A stretch of DNA of 64,000 bases from Halisarca cf. caerulea (Eukaryota > Porifera > Demospongiae > Chondrillida > Halisarcidae): contig CAUJGJ010000444.1 of assembly GCA_963170055.1 (NCBI GenBank), forward strand, positions 7,171,618 to 7,235,617. The letters run 5' to 3'. The translations under genes and the position numbers were made by a program. Shown here one piece after another: positions 9,590 through 23,000 of the stretch (positions are counted from its first letter, which is position 1; each line of letters begins with the position of its first letter). Below the pieces are notes generated by a model. The model saw only the letters and a list, made by a program, of their open reading frames with translations. It was not told where the DNA came from and made no database searches.

Positions 9590-10340
9590 TGTCTGCCATG
9601 TTGTTGACAGCTAAACAATCTCAATTTTGCCACAAAATTTGTTCTAATCCGCCATTTTAAAAATGGCCAACTAGTATTGGGCTGGCTTGCACTCGTATGC
9701 CGCACCTCTTCTGTGCTAGTTTTCAGTGAAAATGTAAAGAATATGCATATATTTACTTGTAAGTAGGTTGTCACTAGAAATAACCCATATAATTCAAACC
9801 AAAATTACGTGCACAAGACCTATAAAATGTGTAAAATGGAAATTGGATGTAGGCATAACTGTCAATTCCACTAAAATATTAAAACGAAGTACCGAGGTTT
9901 GTCATACTGTATAGTTCTATGCATACTTTGGGTACATTGATGTTTACTTGCTATCAATATTATTATGTTTGCATATACCACTAATAGTGGATGACTTGGA
10001 TAAACTCTGCCTATGGCTATACAGCGTTACATGACAGCCACTACCTATAACTTATTATTTACAAACAAAAAGTATATGGACAAGAACCATATAAAAACCA
10101 TTTAAAATGGAAAAAAAGATGTATGGATAAAATTGTCAAACGTCAAAAAACATTGGAACAAGGTAGGGTTGTTTGCTACACATGGCTGAACGGGCATCTA
10201 AGGGATAGACATGCATAGGGCTAGGCATACATGGGGCTAGATGGACTTAGAGCTAGACAGAGGTGGGTTGGACTGGGTACAGTGTGCAAATTCCTACATC
10301 CTGCATTAATAAGCTGTGGGATTTAGGAATCATCCAGTTA
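9590..10340 (+). repeat. Long interspersed repeat (inverse copy at 59820-60650)
   Basis: The stretch from ACAATCTCAATTTTGCC / CCGCCATTTTAAAAATGGCC through TTTGTCATACTGTATAG, GTAGGGTTGTTTGCTACACA and (GACATGCATAGGGCTA)n to GGGTACAGTGTGCAAATTCC is present as a reverse complement at 60650 down to 59820, and its right part also at 29550-29900. The CATAGGGCTAGA units near 10210-10255 form a short minisatellite. No coding region. Confidence 0.75.
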
Positions 10341-10455
10341 ACAATAAACAGTATGTTCAATGAATGTTCAGCTGTGCACTTACACTCCAATGCTTTGCAA
10401 GTGATTAGAGTGCGTGGGGCGGCAGCCCCTACGAGTTTTTAACTCGAATTACTTG
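10341..10455 (-). repeat. Hairpin MITE, subfamily a fragment (copy 3)
   Basis: Contains AACAATAAACAGTATGTTCA, TTCAGCTGTGCACTTACACT and the terminal nested hairpin (AAGTGATTAGAGTGCGTGGG ... CGAATTACTTG). It is the end half of the element; the (TA)n half is absent. Confidence 0.7.
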
Positions 10456-11055
10456 TTAACTTGAGTTTCTTGTTTGTACTAATTACCATTAGTTATAGCT
10501 TTGTTGTATCGTGTACCACAGCTCTCAAACTTCTAGCAGGTGAGCTTATCACCACGCATAGTCTGCATATACAATTTGAATAAATTTTGCTAATCTTTCA
10601 AGAACACATGTTGAGCAACTATAGTGGCTTATACACAATATTGCATTTCTCACAAGTACCAAAGTCCTATAATCAAGAGGTTAAGAATGTTCCGCTGTAT
10701 ACAATACACACAATTTTTTAGACTGGGACATTGCCACATGCCCGTCCCTAGATTGCTAGATGTGCAGTAGATGGTATTTCTGTTGCTTAGAGAACACATG
10801 ATACATCATTGTTGTATACTCTCAGTGCACTGATGCCTGGTGTCAGTTTCCAAAACAGAAGTGTATGGAATTTCAGTTTGTTCTTGCAAATGTGATTATT
10901 TGATGATGATTTGGCGTATATTTCTTGCTGAAAACTTACAATCCAAGGACTGAGGGTGTGACTGGAACCTTCTGAAGGTAGCCTTGGCTATAAAAGCACA
11001 CAGCTGCGGTGCATTGATCAGCAAGACTCCAGCGTACCAGAAGAGCTGATCAACA
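10456..11055 (+). promoter_or_regulatory. Upstream region and TATA promoter of copy A
   Basis: TATAAAA at 10989-10995, 61 bp before the ATG at 11056, lies in a block conserved upstream of all three genes: TGTGACTGGAACCTTCTGAA, GGTAGCCTTGGCTATAAAAG, then CAGCAAGACTCCAGCGTACC and AGAAGAGCTGATCAACA before the ATG. A further shared block at about 10850-10920 includes GTGTCAGTTT and CAAATGTGATT. Conservation in B (30124-30130) and C (41631-41637) supports real promoter use. Initiation site and activators are unknown. Confidence 0.75.
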
Positions 11056-14000
11056 ATGCTTTGCTCCAAAGGAGGAGGAATTACTCATCTTATAGCAGCC
11101 TCTATCATGTTGGCACTGCTTACCAGTACCGCAGAAGGTAAGGTATCTATTTTTTTCAGCGTGTGATCAGTGACTATATTCCAAGTCTTGATACATTGAC
11201 AAACTTGTGAAAGTCCAACTGAAACGGTTGTATATTTTTCATACCTGATTATAGCATGTTTCATAATAGAACAATGTCTGTATGGGTACACTGTACTACT
11301 AATTGTTTGATAATAGGACAACTATCTAACAAAAAGGGAGCAAATACTTTGCTATAGCACTTAGTCCACAAATTGTCCTTTTCCATCATTCTGCATTGAG
11401 GATTTCATATTTGGTTAGGTGTCAGGAGAACCTTCCCATATAGCTACTTGACCATTGGTATAAGACAATCAAACAACAATAAAACAGTAATCTTTGAGAA
11501 GTTCACGCCTGCCTACTAGTAAAGGCTTTGTTTGATACTTAAAGCTAATACAAGTTAAAAGTAAATGTAAAAAGCAGTGTTGTGGCCATTACAAGGATAT
11601 CACAATCAACTACCATTGCAATTATCTTGGTATCAAAGCATTACAATTACCATTACCACTACGGATCTCCACTAAAGTAACCAATTAACATTGCAACTAC
11701 ATTTCTACAATTGCAATTGCAATTACTAATTACAGATTTATTCTTGGATGCTTGCAAAAGTTATTGCACCTTACCGAGATTTCATAAATGTGGTGATCTA
11801 AATCATGTGATTTATGTTATTTTCCTGTTTCAACCAGGCACTGGGTTTAATGTAGCACGGAAAATAGCCTCAAACTAGCCAAAATCTACCTTCTTAGGGG
11901 GGGAAATATATCCACAGATATACACAATATCCATCACAGTAGTTGCATGGTAACTGTGTAATTTGATGCAAATAGCAAAAGAATACCAATTACCATTACA
12001 ACTACTCTGAGACTGAAACAGCTCCATTACAATTACATTACCATTACTGGCAAATATATACCTAATTAAAATTGATTACAATTACTAATTACCATTACCA
12101 CAACACTGGTAAAAAGACCCAAATCTTCACACCTTCTAATTAGCACAGAAATGTATGAAAGGAGCAATGATGTTATTATCTGTATCCTCCTTATAGTATC
12201 CTGTTTAACCCCACTCATATCACCAGAGCATGGAAACATGTTGGGAGGTACTCCTATCATTGTCACCATTGCAAGTGAGGATATGGAGAAAATCACGGGA
12301 CCTGCTGAATGTGTGTTTGATGGTGATAAGGTCACACCTGCTGTGGAGAGCGCTGCATTTGTTCCCAGAGGAAGAAGTTACCTTTGTGCAACACCATCCT
12401 TTGACAGTGCTGGGAAGGTGTCATTTGAATTCAGGGCACTAGTTGAGAACAACCAGACACTGAGTCTGTCGGGATGTTTTTTCACCATTTGTAAGTAATG
12501 TATGCTAGTGCCTTCTACCCCACTAAATATTACCTAAGTACTTTTCCGTAATATGACGTCTCTTCTTTCTGTATTAAGACAAGTAATTACGACAAGTCAT
12601 TAAAGTTAAAACGCGTGGGGGCTGTTGCCCCACATGCTCGAATAACTTGCAAAGCTTTCAACATTGGGACAGAGCTTCCCTGGCTGTTTTACACAGGTGG
12701 CTGCATTACCAGGGTTCTCATTAATATTCATTACCAGTAAGCTATGAATATTAATAAAATGTGGTCAAAAGCAAATGGCTGCCATCACAAGGCTTTCAGT
12801 TAAAAGTTTTTTTTCTAATGATTTTGTGAATACAGGGTATTTAGATATTTCAAGCTGTAAATATCATATACGCTGTTAAATAGACACGCTCTAATAAGTG
12901 TGAATGACATTGAAGTTTTTGGCTCTTTCTCCACTACCTTGCTTTCTGTCCAAGAAGACCACACACAGGTTTGAATCTCAATTTTATTAGTATTTTAAAG
13001 TAATTTTGCCTCAATGACCATATATATAATAGCAAACAGTATATCGGATTAGCATTACACATCGGAAGTCCAAATGAAAACAATAAGTGGCTGCCGCAAT
13101 ACAACCTGAGCATCCTAAAGTGATGAAGGTGTATACAGTTAAACCTCCATAATCCAGACACCCTTGGGACCATAGTGAAGTGTCCTCATTAGGGAGGTGT
13201 CCTTATTTCGGAGGTTCTTGAAAATCGATTAGACAAACATTGTACATCATATAGTATGATATGTATACCTTTAGTAGCACAACAAATACTGTCTGTTACA
13301 TATGTCACAACACAGCATAGTACTGTATGTTATTAAGACGGACTATTGTTCTGCAGTAGTTAAGAAGGCATCTAGAGTGCTCTGCTTTGATCTAGAAGCA
13401 TAGGATATGTAACTCAAACGCATAACTGAAGTAGTTAGATGGTTGACTTCTGTAGCCTCAGTAGTGAAACCTTTGTTATCAAGAAAAAAAGCAACGTCGG
13501 TTAGATGTCGGATAGCTTCTGTAAAAAAAGACTTTATTCTTGGCTGGAGGATCACTGAAGAGTCAAATGCATCCTCATGTGCATCGCTATCATCTTCATT
13601 GCTACCATCATTGTGATGCAATGCTTTAGGCCTGCCAATTTCATCAAGGAACGAAGCATCCTAACCTTCTTCATCAAAGTGCTGGGAAACTGGCAGCTGA
13701 TCATCTGCTTGAATGAACTCATCAGCTGAGCAGCACTGAATACCATCCATCCTGCTGATCATGTCTTGCAATTCATCAGAATCAGCATACAGTTCATCTG
13801 CCTCAAAGTCAGCGAATGGATCAGACTCAATGGAGTGAGACACAAGCTGTAACTCTGGATTAAGTATTCCAGCCTTTCTGAAACATTTTTGTATTGCGTC
13901 TTTGGACACGGTCTCCCATGCTTCCGCAATCCACCTCACAGCTTTGAGTACATCAACAGTCATCAAAATTTCATGAGCAAAATGAGCACTTATCAATTTG

Positions 14001-17000
14001 CACAAGTACACGCTGCATCAAGAGCTTGCGATAATGTATTTTAAAGTTCTGAATCATTCCAAGATCTAAAGGTTGGAGGACTGAGGTTGTGTTTGGAGGT
14101 AGAAAGATGACTGTGATGTTGGAGTATTTTTCCAACAAATCCTGTGGATGACAACCTGCATTATCCATCAGCAACAGGATTGACCTTCCTTGTGCCTTAA
14201 TTTTTGAGCTGAGCTTCTTCAAGAGAATGTGCATAATCTCACTAGTCATCCAGAATTGTGCTTGGCTGTAGTACTGAACTGGCAAATTGCTTTTGTCTAC
14301 TCCCTTGAAACAGCGTGGGTTCTCTGACTTCCAGATTACAGCTGGCTTGAACTCTTTTTCTCCACTGGCATTGATGAATATTGCAACAGTAACTCTTTGC
14401 TTACTTTTCTTCCCACCCTTACATGCACTACCCTTCTGTGCTAATCCCTTCTCTGGAAGAGCCCTCCAAAAGCAGCCTGTTTCATCCATGTTCCAAATGT
14501 CCTTGGCTTCGTATCCCCTGATAATCTCTGGTAGGCGTTCTATCCATGAGTCAACAGTATCCCCTTTAACTTCATTGGATTCACCGCATATTGTCAATTT
14601 TTTTATATTGTGTCTGGTTTTCCACTTTTCCAGCCACCCGTTTGAGGCTTTGAAGTCTGGTTGACCACGCATGTGGGACATGTCCATTCGCACTTGAATG
14701 GCTTCCGAAAGTTGGCGATTTTGTTGCTAACAAATTTGCTTTTTCTCTCTTATGCGTATCAGAAATGGCAAGCAACGACATTTAGACTGTATGAACACAT
14801 TTAAGCTACACATTTAACTATTTTTCAACCAAATTTTCCGTCAATCGTTCGAATACTCGCCGCTTTTCCGAGCAGCTGTATTTAGCAGTTATTCCTCTCA
14901 AGTAAATCAAAACTTAAGCCTAGAGACACAGAATATGGACTAAACTATCCCTAGTAAGGCTACCCAATATTCTACCGATGGGGATTTTGTTTACTGAAAT
15001 AGTTTTCAAGATAATCAACAAATACTAAAAATGTACAAAAAATAACCAGCTATAACTCTTTGAAAACTCGCGGCATCAAAATCCCCATCGGTGAAAAGTT
15101 GGAGCATTCGCTATAGATTACAGTAAAACACTCAGAAGCTTCCTACGTTGATCCGCTGATTTACTTGACGACATGGCATTTTGCAAGAAGGATTCGCTTA
15201 GCTAAGGGCAGAGATAGTCATGTGACGCGAGCTGTGACATAATCGCATATTGCCCTTACCGAAGTGTTTGAAGTGTTTGATCTCTGCAATGATCGATGCG
15301 TCGCAAGCGAGAGGAACTCAGTGGAGGAAGAACATTAGGCAAAGAAGACAGACGGTTTAACGAAGTATAATATCGGCGGTTTAAGAGAAGCAAACTGGAT
15401 ATTCAGCGCCCGATCGACGACATCGAAGAACAAGGTGCGTAATCTTTGTTTGATCTTCAAATAGAAAAGTCGGTTTTACTAACTTGAGTACCTTATAAAA
15501 GAACGATCGATCTATGTTTGAGCCTTCAAAACGTGCTTTAAGCCTATCATCAACTGCAAAATAGCAGGGCGATTTCGCCGTAAACTACGTTAAGTTCTGC
15601 AGTTCACAATACCTACTATCGATCGTAAGTATGATCTTCCAAGCTCCCTTACACAACAATATGTACGTAACATTAACTTTTGATGAATAAAGGCTTTCAT
15701 ATCTTGTAAAAGTAGAACAAATATCGAGCAGTGCAATCGCCCTTGCAAGAAATGTCACGCGCACATCACATGATCGAAGCCTTACACACGCCCAAATTCC
15801 AGCCCATTAACACAATAGTGGGACTTTGGTAGGCATGAGCCAATTATTCACCAAGTACCACCTATTATTTTATTCAATTATTCGTCCAAACTCCGCCTAT
15901 TATTCTCAAATGCACACCCTATTATTCAGCTCCAATGCCTTCCTTAGATGATGTTCTATGTACTGTAGCTTTATCGGCAAAGCTTCCTGGCACTTGTAAA
16001 GAATCATGTTTGTGACAACTTAGACAGAAGACTCAACATTATTTATACTCACTGCGGCATGAATTGTGTGGTCTTATGCATTCTTAAGGGAATAGTTCCT
16101 ACTGTGAAATGAAACAGCCATTTAAAGGGGAAAGAAACGTGCTCCATGTTGGCCTGATTGGCCATTTTGTGCTACAAATTTTAGAATGTTCCCTATTATT
16201 TGCAAATTATTCCTGATTCACAGAGGTGCCTATTATTCATGAAATTATGTGCGCATATTTGGCTCATGCCTAGACTTTGGACATGTCCCACATGCGCAAA
16301 GTGACTTGCAATATCCTTTGCTTTTTGACAAAGATGTGAACCATCTGGATACACATTCTTTTGAACAGCAAGAAGGTACTAATCGTAAAGAAGATCGTTG
16401 ACCTTGCTGAATTGTGACGGCCGAGCCCTTTTAAGAGAGCGATGTCTTTTACTCGATGCGTTTGACTCGTACAGCTCGATAATAGTGTCCTTGTTTTGAA
16501 TGATAGTGCTCACTTGCGTCTTTCCACAGTCAAAAATTTCTGCCAACTTCCTTATCCCAAGAGATGGGTCGCTTTTAGCTTTTTTCACAAGTTCATATTT
16601 CTTTTGGAGTGTTAAGTCATTACGTTCCTTGGTCGACATCCCAGCACCACCACGTGGTATGGGGCACGTGGCTAATTGATTATTTTAGATCAAAATGCTA
16701 ATAGATTATTGCACAACAAGGACATGGTGGGATCTCAGCAACCTCTAGCCAGCTGCGAAATTTCTTCTTTCATTCGAGGTGTTCATGCTTACTAGGAAGA
16801 GTGGATGTCATATGAAGAAGAGACGCTTACTTTGCAGTGAGAACTAGAGAATAGCCACGATAAATATGCAGTAGCTGTCGTAAAAGACAACGCCATTGTC
16901 GTAGGTCGTGTTCCCTTCAATTTAGCACCCTTACTCTCTTCATTTCTCTCCCGGCCCTTCAACAATGGTACAGCTAAAGTAACTGGTCCCTGGGTGAACC

Positions 17001-20000
17001 GCAGAGCAGGATAAGGGTTGGAGCTACCATGTGTTTATCGATTGAACGGCCAGCAAAAGTACATTGCCAAGCTAGAGGAACTCACAGCTTCATTATACTA
17101 GAAATATTTCCTGTTTTGTACACTTATTTTACTATAAAGGCCATTAATAATTATTCTCTGTCCGCTATAAGGAAAGAAAAGTTACCTTTAGGGGCACATA
17201 ATAGCGTCCGTTTTACGGAATAGAGAGGTGTCCGCATTTCAGAGAGTAATATTATATACAGGTCAATGGAAAGTTTATCGGGACCGCGTTGCTATGTCCG
17301 TAGTAGAGAGGTGTCCGCATTTGGGAGGTGTTCATTAATAGAGGTTTCACTGTATGTTCAACTTTCACCTTCTCTCTTACAGTGCCACCATACTCTTGCC
17401 CAGACCTGGACGTGTTGGATGTTGATACATTGAAGATTGAAAGTGATATCAGATTGAGCTGGAAGAATGAATATTCTGCTGATGTTCCTTTTGGCTGTGC
17501 AGACATTTGTGTTGACATAAACCTTTACATATTGGTCTTGGATGGTGGAGATAAATATTGGGTTAACTACAATATCCGTAATGGCACTGCTCAGTCTCCT
17601 GAAAGCATCTCTTATGAGAATGACATTAAAGTACTGTTGGAGGGTTTCCAAGTATATACTGCCGTGTTTGAAGCCAGGATTACAATAAAGGCACTGCTAA
17701 CTTCTGAAACATTCACCTTCAGTAGGTGTTCAGGTGTGTATCTCATACCCTCTCAGAAGCTCTCTTCGCCTGGCTATCGGTCTGAACTTGGGTCTAAATG
17801 TACTGTACCTGATCCTGACCAGACAACTGGAGTACCTCCTAGCTGCCCATTGACTGAGATGAGAGCTCTACGTTTCAACAGTGGCTTTGATGAGGAAATT
17901 GTATCCACTTCAAAAAATACACAATACAGGGAGCATTACTATGGGTACCTACATCCAAAAAGCACTACCTGCTTTGTGCAACATCAGGATCAGTCATCAG
18001 CCCCAAAGTAAGAGTACATTTATTATACATGTGAACCAAATTTGTATTCACTTGCTTGTGAAACCATGGAAATGAGGGGGAAATGGCCGCTGCTTCATAG
18101 TGGCTATAAAATGAGCACATTTGTAGCTCACAACGACATATTTCTTACCTTTAATAATCGCTGCATTTTATTGCTATTTATCGAAATATCGGTGTGAGAA
18201 AGAAAATAAGTTTTGAAAAACTTGCACTTCTTGCAGCAGATGTGGATGTTGGGATGTGTAGATGGTCACTGAGAACCACAAGATTGGTGAGAGATGAAAG
18301 AGTGAAGTTTACTTAAATAAGTTATTTGTGAGTGGAAACTTTATAACTCTTGAATTTCTTGCATTTTGTAAAGCAAAAGATTGTTTTTGTTCTTTGTTTG
18401 GAAAATATACATATTTCCACTGAGCACTATGTGATGATGTATTACCACGTTTACAGATGAACAAACGTGACGTGACGTAGGCAGAAGAGACAAAATTTTG
18501 AGATTCTTAAACTCTTGTCACCTAAAATCCCCATTCCCTGAGACCAACTATAATACCCCTGTGTGTGATGCATGAGTACAAACAAAATAATTATTTACAC
18601 CAGTGTCTATATAATAATAATAAGAAATTTAAAGATTGATGGTTTGTGATACCCATGCTGTTGAAAAAAATAAATTTAATTAATAGTGTAAATCAATTTT
18701 TGTAGAATACATATTATGTGCTTGTACACTCCACAAATGTGCAGGTGTGCATAAACTTATCAGAAACAGACTTTATTATTAATTTGTACTGATTGCCAGC
18801 AAACATTACTGAAGTTTTATACCCATGACACATAGTTACATGTTCTGAATATTTCTATCCCTACCACAGAACCCTGACTCAGCAGTGCTGCTATGATAGG
18901 AAGGGATTGCTGCTGGTTGACCCCAAAGAAGCTCATCTCAGTATTGGTACACCTCTGTACCAGGATACTGCCTCAATGGTGGCCTACTACAGGGATACTG
19001 TTTTACCATTCATCTACTGCTGCAAAGAGGGTCTCCCCCCAATAAAATGCAGTGACTTTCAGTCTAAGCTGCCTACTAGTAAGGGTAGTGATGGTACAAG
19101 ATCCGAACCTCATGAAGACTGTGCTGTACTATCCAATGATAGCACTGGTGATGGAAAGCGCTCAGTGAGGTCTACGAGACAAAAACGTTTCTTCTTCTTT
19201 TTCTTCATAAGTAAGCATTATCACTTTGTACATTAAATGGAGCAAATTCTCATTAGTGTTTTAATCACTCCCTACTTTCAATTACCATAGAATACTTCAT
19301 TTAGGATACATTATGGTGCCCCTTGTGAAACTTTATCTCATTCTTTGTTGCATACTATTGCATTCAATTTCCCTTGATACATCTCCCTGCAGGTATATTT
19401 GTGGCTATTGGATTTGGACACCCACATATAGTCACTCTGGATAGATTTGAGTACACATTTAATGGCAAGGGAGAATACACATATGTCAAAACTACTGATG
19501 AAAGTTTTGTGATCCAGTGCAGACTGGAGCAGGTTGCTGGGAGTAATGGTACTGTATTCACAGCAATTGTAGCCAAAACACGCAGTTCTGAGGCAGTTCA
19601 GCTGTCAGTTATCAATGGTAATGACATTGAGGTGTGTGTGAATGGAGATGTAGTGGACCTTTCTGTAATAAGATGGAAACAGTTTGCTGGAGTTGGAATT
19701 ACAAGAACCGAAAGTGGTTCTGTTGTAGCATCTTTCACTGGTGGTTACTTTGTTGAGGTGGGAGCTGATCATGATATGTTGACACTCTTCAAAATAACCC
19801 TGCCAGATGAAGCCAGAGGACAAACCCAGGGTCTCATAGGGAACTACAACTGTGATCCATCAGATGATCTAATACCCAAGGGTATGTCTGAACCTATTCC
19901 AGCAAATTCATCACTTGAGGATGTTCATTACAACTTTGGACTGACATGTGAGTTTGTTCATATTCAGCAAGTAGTACTGGATGTGTGTGTGTGTGTGTGT

Positions 20001-23000
20001 GTGTGTGTACTATGTGTAATATAGTACCCATTCTATTATCTTTGAATGTGTATATTTGTCCCCATATGCGTATAGGGCTCCTTAATTCCAGCAATGAAAG
20101 TTTGTTCTGTTACAAGGATTCGGAGAACTTTAACACTTTCTATGACCCGGACTTCATTCCAGTGTTCAACCCAAGTTTCGATGATCCTGAGCTTGAGAAA
20201 CAAGCCAATGAGATGTGCAAAGGTGTGCCTGCTTGTCTCTTCGATGTGGCCGCCACAGGCAGATTGGAAATAGGCACGTCTGCTCTTCTGGCAAAAGAAG
20301 AGGAAATGACTATTGCTAACCTTTCAACACCCAGTAAGTAATGGAGTCTACAACAGTGTGAATTAGCTTGAATTAACTCCCTCAAGTACCCTATTTACTC
20401 ACTTAAGTACCCTATTTACTCACATGAATACCTATTTACTCACATGAGTACTTATTTATTCACACCAGTAGTAATTTATATACAATACACACTAGAGTAA
20501 CATGTATGTAGCTTTAGTCGCTCAAAATTAACCTTCGTCACTCGTTTTGCACTAGTTGTGTGTGATCCTCAATGTGTTAACGGTGCCTGTGTCGCTAATG
20601 ATACCTGCCAATGTCCTGAAGACTTCACTGGTTCAATTTGTGAAACTCCAGGTATGTGTCAGTATATTGAATAGCACTGCAAAACAACTAGCTGATTTCA
20701 TGTGCTACAGTACATGCACATATGTAACATGGACTGCTGTCAATTTGTGTTTAGGATAATACTCTGCTAGTTTAGTTTGTGTTATCCTTTAATATAGTCT
20801 GTCATACGGTTGATAGTCTGTACTATGCAAGTATTGCGTGATGATAATTAATGCGAGACTGGCGCAATGCGCTGTGTGGTGAGAGCAGAGTGGGACTACA
20901 TGGCGACAGTTTTCTTATTTTTTGGCTGATTGTGTTACTTTGGTGCTGAATGATTGATTTGTTAGTGCACAAGCTTTCTTTCTACTTGAATTGTGTCCAC
21001 GCTGGATTTGAATCCATTGCACGTGCATGTTGTGCAATAAACATTTTTGTGGACCAAAATGTATAAGGATAGAATATGCAGATCATATCCCATCATATAC
21101 CAGTGCAAGTCAATATCAATGATTATGCAATTTCATGTAGTAAATACCCCATGTGATGTGAACGTGTGCCAGCATGGAGGAAACTGCAGCCAACATGTCT
21201 TTACACGTACATGTGAATGTCCACTAGGGTTCACTGGATCTTATTGTGAAGGAAGTGAGTAATTTATGTAAAGAATCACTAATTTATGATCAGCTACACA
21301 CAATTTATTGCTCATGTAACAATTTCACAGGCTCATTATAGTGCTTTTCAACTGGGGAAGAAAATGGCCGCCGCCATAATAATACATCGAATTTTACATC
21401 TCAAACAACAATGTATGTCGATTTTTACAACTGTTTAATATTTTAATGTTATATATCGAAACAATAAACTACAAAACAGGCCCATCTGTCATACGCAGAA
21501 GTATAAAAGCGATTTTGAAAAAAGGACACTTTTTTCAATAAACCTCAATTTGAGGACGAGTAGACAGTCTCCCAAAGAGATGAAACTGGCATGAGACGAA
21601 AGAGTGAAGTTCGTTTAAGATATGGATACTGAGCGGAGAATATATAGCTCCAACTGAAATAGTTATAACGAAAAATGTACTTTTAGCGGGTGAAAAATGG
21701 CTAAAAATGACAATTACCGTAAATTCTCTAATTATTCGGCACTCTTATTATTCGGCAACCGCCTAAATAGGGTCGAATTGCGTCTAATTTTTGCCGAAAA
21801 ATGGGCTACCCTAATTTTTAGTCTATGACTCTAATTATTCGTCATCACGAGGCTTTGTTCTTTTATCCAGCTTCCTTATCTTGTGCCACTGTTTTCTTTT
21901 TCCTTTGTTGTTTATTCTTGTATCGTCTAGCTCTGTTAGGTACAGTGTGTAGATTGAGCAGAATTATCTAGTAGATTTCTAGAGCCGAAATGGACAGCCA
22001 AGTTTCGCCAACGCCCAAATCGCCCCATCTTCCCGATGACAATAGTCCTAGCAGACCGTGGCCAGCAACAACTCCATCTCCTCCCGAAATGTCCTGGGAT
22101 AGCGACTCAGATGGACGATTCAGCAACAGCGAATCAGTTAAAAAGAATTCCGCCATTTTTCCCCCTATTATTTCGGCGCTACTCTAATTATTTGTCGTGG
22201 TTTCCTAATATTTCGTCACACTTCCGATTGTGTCCATTTTAATTCTAATTGCCGAAATGGTCCTGGAATTTGCTCTGCCGAATAATTAGAGAATTTACGG
22301 TATAATGGTAATATCTTGGGCTAACCTGCTTATATAATCCCCGCTCAGCAAAAACAGGTAGACAGAAGTATTGTAAAGCATCGGATACTTTCGTTGTTTA
22401 GAAAAAGTCCCAGGTACACGTCCCCAAACACGATAATTTGCAGGACAATCCCAATCTGCCATTTTAGGATGACGTAAGGTGGCGTCATCAGTATTGGGCA
22501 TTAAAATTGTATGGTACATTGGAAAATAAGTGCCCTGTAATGTTATCGAGATGTGAGCTATCGATCTATAGTCGGCAATTTATCATGCGGAAAGTTCGGT
22601 TTTTGATTCAATGGTTCCAACGAGTATCAGTGAGTTCTTATGCATATAGGCTTGTTATTCATAGTTATATCTGGGGCGAAAGTAGCATACTCGACAACTA
22701 AGACTCATAGACATTGGCACTGGTTTGCATGCGAAATAAATCATTAGTACAAAGTCAGAAAGTAGACTGAGCCTGATAAAGGTTGCTAATAGCAGATCAA
22801 ATCCTCACGCGATCTTTCACCAGTGTGCTATAAGGCCTTTTCGGGGAATACCACCCTTTATCAGTAGCACTGGGTGACATCCTCTGACAGCCAGGACCCA
22901 ACTGAAAATCTGAGGATAGGCTGTACTGAGGACCAATGAAAATCGCTAATTTGATCTGCTGAAAATAACTAGTTACAGGGGTAGAAAATGATCTTGAAAT

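Larger units (their letters stand above)
13343..16639 (-). pseudogene. Tigger transposase (CENP-B/DDE_1), interrupted
   Basis: Minus strand. 16639-16298 encodes the N-terminal Psq-like helix-turn-helix (ERNDLTLQKKYELVKKAKSD) and the start of the CENP-B/Tc5 DNA-binding domain; the frame is broken by TAG at 16376-16378 and by the inserted element 14668-16296. From 14667 it resumes (GQPDFKASNGWLEKW), with DDE motifs NMDETGCFW, LLLMDNAGCHP and NTTSVLQPLDLGMIQNFK. A frameshift near 14000 and a TAG near 13660 follow. An acidic C-terminal region ends in KQSTLDAFL, a PCNA-interacting-type motif (Q..L..F), a kind reported for pogo transposase. Clearly inactive. Confidence 0.88.
13136..17352 (-). mobile_element. 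Tigger (pogo) transposon in intron 2 of copy A
   Basis: Left end CAGTTAAACCTCCATAAT at 13136 and right end ATTAATAGAGGTTTCACTG at 17352 are inverted repeats, with subterminal GAGGTGTCCKYATTT repeats. TA flanks both ends (13134-13135, 17353-17354). Copy B carries the uninterrupted sequence GAAGGTGTATATGTTCAA at the same intron position (about 32430), giving an exact empty site. It accounts for most of this intron being 4.9 kb rather than 1.4 kb (B) or 0.16 kb (C). It harbours the nested elements at 14668-16296 and 15830-16272. Confidence 0.93.

Noticed and set aside
10960..10985. GGAACCTTCTGAAGG as a heat-shock element
   Set aside because: Two inverted pentamers fit, but the third is out of register and C has a different spacing; conservation in the array may simply reflect recent duplication.
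14693..16376. Ordinary intron in the Tigger transposase gene
   Set aside because: No GT-AG pair restores the frame, whereas an 18-bp-TIR insertion with a CA duplication does so exactly.
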